From assembly GCF_000368585.1 (NCBI RefSeq), contig NZ_KB849558.1, positions 1,317,359 to 1,381,358 of the forward strand: a stretch of DNA of 64,000 bases, in the 5' to 3' direction. Below are positions 56,291-64,000 of this stretch, piece by piece. This DNA is from Acinetobacter venetianus RAG-1 = CIP 110063. GTDB lineage: Bacteria; Pseudomonadota; Gammaproteobacteria; Pseudomonadales; Moraxellaceae. The notes beneath the pieces were generated by a model. The model made no database searches, was not told where the DNA came from, and saw only the letters and a program-made list of their open reading frames with translations. Both the position numbers and the translations under genes were made by a program. How positions within the stretch are numbered: position 1 is the stretch's first letter; every line of letters starts with the position of its first letter.

Positions 56291-57439
56291 ATGACTCAAA
56301 AAAGCGCTCTTGCTGCATTACTACTTTTGCCAAGCTTTTCTTATGCAGCAACTGTCCTATCTGCTCCACCAGAATTAAATAATAAATCCTATGTACTCAT
56401 GGACTATGAGACTGGACAGATTCTCGCTGCAAAAAACGAAAATGAAAAACTTGCGCCTGCCTCAATGACTAAAATGATGACAAGCTACATCATTGAGCAG
56501 AAACTTTTGAAGGGTGAATTAACTGAAGACGAAAAAGTACGTATGAATGAATCTGCGTGGTGTCGTGGTAGCAGTTCTGAATCATGTATGTATGTTCCAT
56601 TAAATGGCACTGCAACAGTTCTAGAAATGTTACGCGGTATCATTATTCAGTCAGGTAACGATGCGTCTAAAGCAATGGCTGAACACATTGCAGGGAATGA
56701 AGGTACTTTTGCTTACATGATGAACCAAGAAGCAAAACGTGTTGGCATGGTGAATACAAACTTCATCAACTCGACAGGTATGCCTGCTGATGGTCATTAT
56801 TCTACTGCGAAAGATATGGCTGTTCTTGCTCAGCACATTATCAAAGACAGTTCTAAATATTACCCAATCTATTCAGAAAAAGAATTTACCTTTAATGGTA
56901 TCAAGCAAGGCAACCGTAATGCCCTACTTTACACTGACCCAAGTGTTGATGGCTTAAAAACAGGTCATACAAATGAAGCTGGTTATTGCTTAACGACTTC
57001 AAGTAAACGTGGGCCAATGCGTTTGATCTCTGTCATCTTCGGCACACCAAGCATGAATGAGCGTGCAAGCCAAACACGTACTTTACTTGCTTGGGGTTTT
57101 GCAAACTTTGAAACTGTTAATGTTCAACCTGCAAACCAAGTACTTGCTAAAGCCAAAGTTTGGTTTGGTAAAGAAGATGAAGTTCAAATTGGCTTAGCTG
57201 AAAACTTCAGCGTAACGATGCCTAAAGGTCGAGCGGATAACATTAAAACCCAACTTGTAGTTCAACCTAAATTGAACGCGCCTTTAGCGAAAGGTCAAGT
57301 TGTAGGTAAATTAGTTGCAAGCCTTGATGGCAAAGTGATTGCTGAGAAGCCACTTGTCGCTTTAAAACCTGTTGAAGAAGCGGGTTTCTTTGCGCGTATG
57401 ATCGATCATATCAAAATGTTCTTCAGTAACTTATTCTAA
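56291..57439 (+). CDS. D-alanyl-D-alanine carboxypeptidase, PBP5/6 family
   Basis: A 382-residue penicillin-binding protein with signal peptide (ending SYA, about residue 18) and all three active-site motifs: S58-x-x-K61 (SMTK), S121-G-N123 and K223-T-G. A C-terminal beta domain and amphipathic helix (FFARMIDHIKMFFSNLF) anchor it to the inner membrane. It trims the terminal D-Ala of peptidoglycan stem peptides. ATG 56291 is chosen because upstream codons overlap the terminator. Probably dacC or dacA. Confidence 0.94.
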   Translation: MTQKSALAALLLLPSFSYAATVLSAPPELNNKSYVLMDYETGQILAAKNENEKLAPASMTKMMTSYIIEQKLLKGELTEDEKVRMNESAWCRGSSSESCMYVPLNGTATVLEMLRGIIIQSGNDASKAMAEHIAGNEGTFAYMMNQEAKRVGMVNTNFINSTGMPADGHYSTAKDMAVLAQHIIKDSSKYYPIYSEKEFTFNGIKQGNRNALLYTDPSVDGLKTGHTNEAGYCLTTSSKRGPMRLISVIFGTPSMNERASQTRTLLAWGFANFETVNVQPANQVLAKAKVWFGKEDEVQIGLAENFSVTMPKGRADNIKTQLVVQPKLNAPLAKGQVVGKLVASLDGKVIAEKPLVALKPVEEAGFFARMIDHIKMFFSNLF

Positions 57440-57457
57440 TTTTAGAATAGTGAAATC

Positions 57458-57491
57458 AAGCACTCATGCTATTTAGCTTGAGTGCTTTTTT
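57458..57491 (+). terminator. terminator after the carboxypeptidase gene
   Basis: AAGCACTCA pairs with TGAGTGCTT, extended by GCT/AGC across one mismatch, followed by six T residues. Confidence 0.8.
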
Positions 57492-57529
57492 ATTTTATAA
57501 TTCTTTTAAATCTTCAATTGAACACTGCT

Positions 57530-58063
57530 ATGTCAAACAACATTCGCCCTTATCTAGACCAAAAACCTGATATAGATTCAAGTTGTTACATTGATGATAT
57601 GTCAGTGGTAATTGGTGATGTAAAACTTGCTGAGAATGTTTCTGTCTGGCCTTTTGCCGTGATTCGCGGTGATGTGAATTCAATTCAGATTGGCAAAAAT
57701 AGTAATGTACAAGACCATTGTATGTTGCATGTCAGCCATAAAAATCAATCTAAACCAAATGGTTCACCTTTAGTGATTGGCGAGGATGTGACTGTTGGAC
57801 ATCATGTAACCTTACATGGTTGTACGATTGGTAATCGTGTCTTGATCGGTATTAATACCGTTGTTTTAGATGACGTAGTTATTGAAGATGATGTGATGAT
57901 TGGCGCTGGGAGTTTAGTACCGCCGCGTAAAGTTTTAAAAAGTGGTTATCTCTATGTTGGTAGTCCAGTACAACAAGTTCGTGCACTGACTGAAAAAGAA
58001 ATGGCGTTCCTTCCTTATTCGGCGCAGAATTATGTAAAAGTGAAGGATAATTATCAAAAATAA
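57530..58063 (+). CDS. gamma-carbonic anhydrase family protein
   Basis: A 177-residue left-handed beta-helix protein of the YrdA/CaiE-like gamma-carbonic anhydrase group, with hexapeptide repeats (SVWPFAVIRGDVN, NSNVQDHCMLHV, VTVGHHVTLHGCTIG) and His residues in the expected trimer-interface positions. Catalysis is likely but not certain for this group. ATG 57530 starts the conserved domain; its ribosome site is weak. Confidence 0.88.
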   Translation: MSNNIRPYLDQKPDIDSSCYIDDMSVVIGDVKLAENVSVWPFAVIRGDVNSIQIGKNSNVQDHCMLHVSHKNQSKPNGSPLVIGEDVTVGHHVTLHGCTIGNRVLIGINTVVLDDVVIEDDVMIGAGSLVPPRKVLKSGYLYVGSPVQQVRALTEKEMAFLPYSAQNYVKVKDNYQK

Positions 58064-58121
58064 TAAAATTTAAAAATATATTATCACTTTATCTAGTTAG
58101 TTTTTTATGGGGGTTAGATAG

Positions 58122-59006
58122 ATGGCAAGAAAAAGAATGAGTAATCAAGTACCTAGCTTTGATGAGCTTATTATTCCTACGGTAAAAGCCCTAGTCGAAC
58201 TAGGCGGTTCTGGTAGTAATGAAGAAATCAATACTAAAGTTTATGAGTTACATAATATTAGCGATGAGATAATCAATATTCCTCATGGCGAAAATGGTAC
58301 TGTTAGTGAAGTAGATTATCGACTAGCATGGAGCAAAACTTATTTAAAAAAATTTGGGTTATTAGAAAACTCTTCCCGTGGTATCTGGTCATTAATTAAT
58401 ACAGCAGTGGATATTTCGACTCTGGACTCTTTTGAAATTGTTAAATATGTACGGGAACAAGATAAAAATAATAAGCAAAATAAAAAATTGAGTAAATCAT
58501 CAGAGGACTTGATACAAGAAACAAAAAATGAAGTTGATTATTCCGAAGAGTGGAAAGAACAACTTCTTAATATTTTATACAATATCTCTCCTGCAGCTTT
58601 TGAAAGGTTAGCTCAACGAATTCTAAGAGAAAGTGGCTTTTCGCAAGTTGAGGTCACAGGAAAAGTCGGTGATGGTGGAATTGATGGAAAAGGTATAGTA
58701 AGAGTCAGTGGACTCTTAAGTTTTCATGTGATTTTTCAATGCAAAAGATATAAAGGTTCTGTATCACCAAGCCAAATAAGAGATTTTAGAGGAGCTATGC
58801 AAGGAAGAGCAGATAAAGGCTTGTTTATTACTACAGGTAATTTCACTAGAGATGCTTTAAAAGAGGCAACTAGAGATGGTGCTCCACCAATAGACTTGAT
58901 AGATGGTGAACTCTTGTGTGAAAAACTTAAAGAACTCAAGTTAGGAATCACAACTCAATTGATTGAACAAGTTGAAATTAAAACAGAATGGTTTGACAAA
59001 TTGTAG
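58122..59006 (+). CDS. mrr: Mrr-type restriction endonuclease
   Basis: A 294-residue type IV-like enzyme. The N-terminal Mrr winged-helix domain (about 10-100, FDELIIPTVKALVELGG) recognises modified DNA, and the C-terminal PD-(D/E)xK-like domain has D188 (GGIDGKG) and Q206-C-K208 (FQCKRYK). Between them is a Lys/Asn-rich linker. The gene is richer in AT than its neighbours and sits between housekeeping genes, which suggests acquisition. No partner methylase, as expected for Mrr. Confidence 0.92.
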   Translation: MARKRMSNQVPSFDELIIPTVKALVELGGSGSNEEINTKVYELHNISDEIINIPHGENGTVSEVDYRLAWSKTYLKKFGLLENSSRGIWSLINTAVDISTLDSFEIVKYVREQDKNNKQNKKLSKSSEDLIQETKNEVDYSEEWKEQLLNILYNISPAAFERLAQRILRESGFSQVEVTGKVGDGGIDGKGIVRVSGLLSFHVIFQCKRYKGSVSPSQIRDFRGAMQGRADKGLFITTGNFTRDALKEATRDGAPPIDLIDGELLCEKLKELKLGITTQLIEQVEIKTEWFDKL

Positions 59007-59089
59007 ATGAAAATTTGTAAATCAATATCGACATAGCCAAAAACTCTCAAATTTTGTAGAATACGTTTTTTAAAACCATGGTGCTTTCT

Positions 59090-59578
59090 ATGACCGCTTG
59101 GACACCTCATGTCACAGTTGCCACTGTTGTCGAAAAAGACGGACGTTTTTTGTTTGTTGAAGAACACAGCGAAGGCTTTGTACACACGGTGTTTAACCAG
59201 CCAGCAGGTCATGTCGAATGTGGTGAAACCATTATTGAAGCAGCAATCCGTGAGACCTTAGAAGAAACAGGTCATCATGTTGAAATAGATCATTTGCTTG
59301 GAATCTATACCTATACCCCACCAATGTTCCCAAATCGTACTTATTATCGTTTTTGCTTTTTAGCACATGTCACTTCCGTTGAGGAAAATGCGCAACTGGA
59401 TACAGGCATTATCGGTGCGGTTTGGATGAATTTGGATGAACTGCAAGAATCTGCTCGTGCGCGCAGCCCATTGGTTTTAAAAGCTGTTGAAGATGCCCAA
59501 GCTGGCAAAAAATATCCTTTATCGCTTATTTATGAGCACCCTTTCTCTCCCTCACTCACTTCTCATTTGGATGCTTAA
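59090..59578 (+). CDS. Nudix hydrolase, NudJ-like
   Basis: A 162-residue hydrolase with an intact Nudix box from GHVECGETIIEAAIRETLEE on (about 41-63). The start HVTVATVVEKDGRFLFVEE resembles NudJ, which acts on thiamine pyrophosphate intermediates and nucleoside phosphates. It ends 4 bases before mnmA, the same order as nudJ-mnmA in E. coli. ATG 59078 would add four residues. Confidence 0.9.
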   Translation: MTAWTPHVTVATVVEKDGRFLFVEEHSEGFVHTVFNQPAGHVECGETIIEAAIRETLEETGHHVEIDHLLGIYTYTPPMFPNRTYYRFCFLAHVTSVEENAQLDTGIIGAVWMNLDELQESARARSPLVLKAVEDAQAGKKYPLSLIYEHPFSPSLTSHLDA

Positions 59579-59582
59579 TTAG

Positions 59583-60716
<1,134 letters not shown>

Positions 60717-60734
60717 GGAAATTGGAAGCGAAGC

Positions 60735-61466
60735 ATGGCGGAGTTACCCTTTCAGCACACTCAAGCGTTGAATGTTAGACAAAACCGTGCTTTGGCATTG
60801 GCAGCAGTCTTTCAAGCAACCCAACTGACGCATATGACTGCAATGGCAGGTCAGCAAAGTATTGGTGATAGTGGTAATTTTTATTGTGAACTGCTGATCA
60901 AAGCAAGTTTAAATATCCGCCCAGCAAGTAACAATGCTACTCAGACGCTAGACTTCTTTAATCAACTTGCAGATATTTCACTTGGTCTAAAAACATTAGA
61001 AGGTTGTATTACTCAACCGTTTAATAGCGCACCAAAATCAAGAGTACCCAAACTATCTACTGCCAAGCTACCAATGTCTTATGCGATGGCTTTGCTACAG
61101 CTTGAAAAGAAAGTCTATAGCAATCCTGAATACGTCAAAATTATCGAAACAGCACAACAAAAAATTTTAAAGCAGTTGTCCTTTTTCGATAACAACTATT
61201 TACACCCAAGTATTATTGCCAATCTGGCGCAAACTTACGTTGAAACAGCTGGGCAAATCAATCCACGAATTTTAGTGCGTGGTAATGCCGAAGCATTCAA
61301 AGATATTAATCATACCAACCGAATCCGTGCCTGCTTATTTACAGGTCTACAGCTTGCTCATCTTTGGAGACAACTTGGTGGCAGCTCATGGAGTATGATT
61401 TTTAGTAAACGTAAGCTTTTACAAGATATTCAAGCTCTCGCTCGTTTGCAGTATCAGGTGGTATAA
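60735..61466 (+). CDS. hflD: high-frequency-lysogenisation protein homolog HflD
   Basis: A 243-residue all-helical membrane-associated protein; the mnmA-hflD-purB order is diagnostic. In E. coli HflD binds phage lambda CII; its cellular role is unclear. The N-terminal [18 protein letters not shown] is conserved. Confidence 0.9.
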   Translation: MAELPFQHTQALNVRQNRALALAAVFQATQLTHMTAMAGQQSIGDSGNFYCELLIKASLNIRPASNNATQTLDFFNQLADISLGLKTLEGCITQPFNSAPKSRVPKLSTAKLPMSYAMALLQLEKKVYSNPEYVKIIETAQQKILKQLSFFDNNYLHPSIIANLAQTYVETAGQINPRILVRGNAEAFKDINHTNRIRACLFTGLQLAHLWRQLGGSSWSMIFSKRKLLQDIQALARLQYQVV

Positions 61467-61512
61467 ACCGATGCTAAAACGAATTTATTTTTTATGTTTA
61501 TTCCAAAAGTAA

Positions 61513-62910
<1,398 letters not shown>

Positions 62911-62922
62911 ATAGTATTCGAT

Positions 62923-62954
62923 AAAAAAAGCAAAGCTTCGGCTTTGCTTTTTTT
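62923..62954. terminator. purB terminator
   Basis: AAAAAAGCAAAGC-TTCG-GCTTTGCTTTTTT has a stable TTCG tetraloop and T tract, between convergent genes. Confidence 0.92.
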
Positions 62955-62969
62955 ATGTTTAAAAATAAA

Positions 62970-63404
62970 TTAACGGCGAATAATCATGTTGGTTGCCGTT
63001 GCATGTGCATAAAGCTTTCCCTCTTCATCACGAATATAACCTTCAGAGATCACTAAGTTACGTCCCGCATTAATCACCTTTCCTTCTGCAATTAACTGCT
63101 TATTAAATGGCAACGGACGACACATTTTCACATTCAGATCTGTTGTGCCATACCCCTCCCCAGCAGCAAGAACGGTATGTGTTGCACAACCTGTCACAGA
63201 ATCCAAGACCGTCGCAGCAAATCCACCATGCACGCCACCTAAAGGATTGGTATGTCTTTCATCTGCAATTGCGCTAAATACGATGCGTCCATGTTCTACT
63301 TCTAGTGGCTTCATCGGCATTGTTTTTGCGATCCCCGGCTCAGGAACTAAGCCTTGAGCAAACGCTTGCATTATTTCCAAACCAGTCATTTCTAATGGAT
63401 TCAT
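62970..63404 (-). CDS. PaaI-type hotdog-fold thioesterase
   Basis: A 144-residue protein with the motif HTNPLGGVHGGFAATVLDSVTG (about 50-72) of the PaaI family, which hydrolyses acyl-CoA thioesters. The catalytic Asp in the helix (LDSVTGC) is present. Substrate unknown. Upstream on the same strand there is no partner. Confidence 0.87.
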   Translation of the reverse strand: MNPLEMTGLEIMQAFAQGLVPEPGIAKTMPMKPLEVEHGRIVFSAIADERHTNPLGGVHGGFAATVLDSVTGCATHTVLAAGEGYGTTDLNVKMCRPLPFNKQLIAEGKVINAGRNLVISEGYIRDEEGKLYAHATATNMIIRR

Positions 63405-63668
63405 TAATAGTTCCTCAATTCCTTAGATTAGGGCAGAATTTCCCCATTCAGCAAATGCTTAGCAGTCACGTTGTCAGAGCTAAGCCTTTCAGCACAATTT
63501 AGATCACACTCACAAATGTAGCAGATATATTTAAGTTCTTTTTTAGAACTTATTATTCATACCATAACTATGCTAAGATAAATTGTCAACGTGATGATGT
63601 ATTTACACGTAAGACTTTACAAACTTGGCAATATTTTTTGTCTAAGGTGATATCAGTAGAGGTAAAAC

Positions 63669-64000
63669 ATGAAATGGCATGAATTGGGTGAAATGAGTTG
63701 TCCAATTGCTAGAAGCTTATCGATTTTTGGTGATCGATGGACACTTTTGATTATCCGTAATGCTTTTTTAAGAACACGCCGTTTTGACGATTTTCAGAAA
63801 CAACTGGGTATTACTCGTCACTTACTCACTGAACGTTTAAACAGACTTGTAGATAATAAAATTTTTGAAAAAGTGCTGTATCAAGAAGCACCTAAACGAT
63901 ATGAATATAAGCTAACTGAAAAAGGCTTGGCTTTATACCCGATTATCATGGCAGTCACAACTTGGGGCAATTACTGGCATAACGAAGATCATAAATATCC
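63669..64000 (+). CDS. HxlR-family transcriptional regulator (3' end outside window)
   Basis: The first 110 codons of a winged-helix regulator. CPIARSLSIFGDRWTLLIIRNAFL (about 11-34) with the conserved Cys11, and FDDFQKQLGITRHLLTERL match HxlR, a family that often senses aldehydes or redox stress. AGAGG lies 4 bases before the ATG. The target is not in the window. Confidence 0.9.
   Translation, partial: MKWHELGEMSCPIARSLSIFGDRWTLLIIRNAFLRTRRFDDFQKQLGITRHLLTERLNRLVDNKIFEKVLYQEAPKRYEYKLTEKGLALYPIIMAVTTWGNYWHNEDHKY

Overview
The window reads as a chromosomal segment of an Acinetobacter (family Moraxellaceae). The evidence is the AT-rich backbone, two MCR_0457-type secreted proteins, a FimX-like/PilZ gene pair, purB-hflD-mnmA, surE next to an nlpD-type gene, and an ISAba-type IS982 element. 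The species cannot be fixed from the window; nothing seen contradicts the A. calcoaceticus-baumannii complex or a close relative.

Region 1 (1 to about 22.8 kb) is a genomic island integrated at the 3' end of tRNA-Ser(UGA) (22815-22904). Only its tRNA-side end is present; no second copy of the tRNA 3' end was seen, so the far end lies left of the window. The island is a mosaic. Positions 1-8120 form a copper-resistance module: CopA-type multicopper oxidase (cut by the window edge), a Met/His-repeat secreted protein, the CopR/CopS two-component system, a P1B copper ATPase, CopC, CopD and a small His-rich secreted protein. Two divergent intergenic regions carry the same ATGACA-N4-TGTAAT box, the likely CopR operator, tying the module into one copper regulon. 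Positions 8223-15916 are visibly richer in GC and read entirely leftward. They encode a Cys-cluster protein resembling recombination directionality factors, a YqaJ-type exonuclease, a DUF932 protein and then eight uncharacterised proteins that look like envelope proteins (lipoproteins, secreted proteins, tiny membrane proteins). Positions 16.1-21.4 kb hold a structured GC-rich non-coding block, a PpnP-type nucleoside phosphorylase, a very AT-rich 0.94 kb stretch with a perfect DnaA box, an inovirus-Gp2/YagK-like protein (possible replication initiator), an unknown partner, an AlpA-type regulator and a YefM/YoeB toxin-antitoxin pair. The tyrosine integrase (21435-22646) ends the island beside the tRNA, with an intrinsic terminator squeezed into its leader.

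Region 2 (22.9-32.5 kb) is chromosomal: fadH-type dienoyl-CoA reductase, an EamA transporter with a divergent LysR regulator, argG, a pirin and tRNA-Val(GAC). It shows two decay events. An IS982-family element with a TAATTA target duplication splits a small membrane-protein gene, and a secreted-protein gene with 15-bp tandem repeats has collapsed through frameshifts.

Region 3 (32.5-64 kb) is mostly core genome: tgpA-DUF58-moxR, cstA with its small YbdD partner, divergent efp/epmB, the PilZ and FimX-like pair, rpmE, a BASS-family transporter, gloA, an AmpG-like permease with a large extra domain, a Lon-like protease, a LysR regulator, nlpD-type and surE genes, two MCR_0457 paralogs separated by a glyoxalase-fold gene, a PBP5-type carboxypeptidase, gamma-carbonic anhydrase, an Mrr-type restriction enzyme, a Nudix hydrolase, mnmA-hflD-purB, a hotdog thioesterase and an HxlR regulator cut by the right edge.

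The best candidates for something undescribed are the envelope-protein cassette at 11.7-15.9 kb and the possible replication unit at 16.9-20.4 kb. Both assignments rest on reading alone; no similarity search or structure prediction was run.
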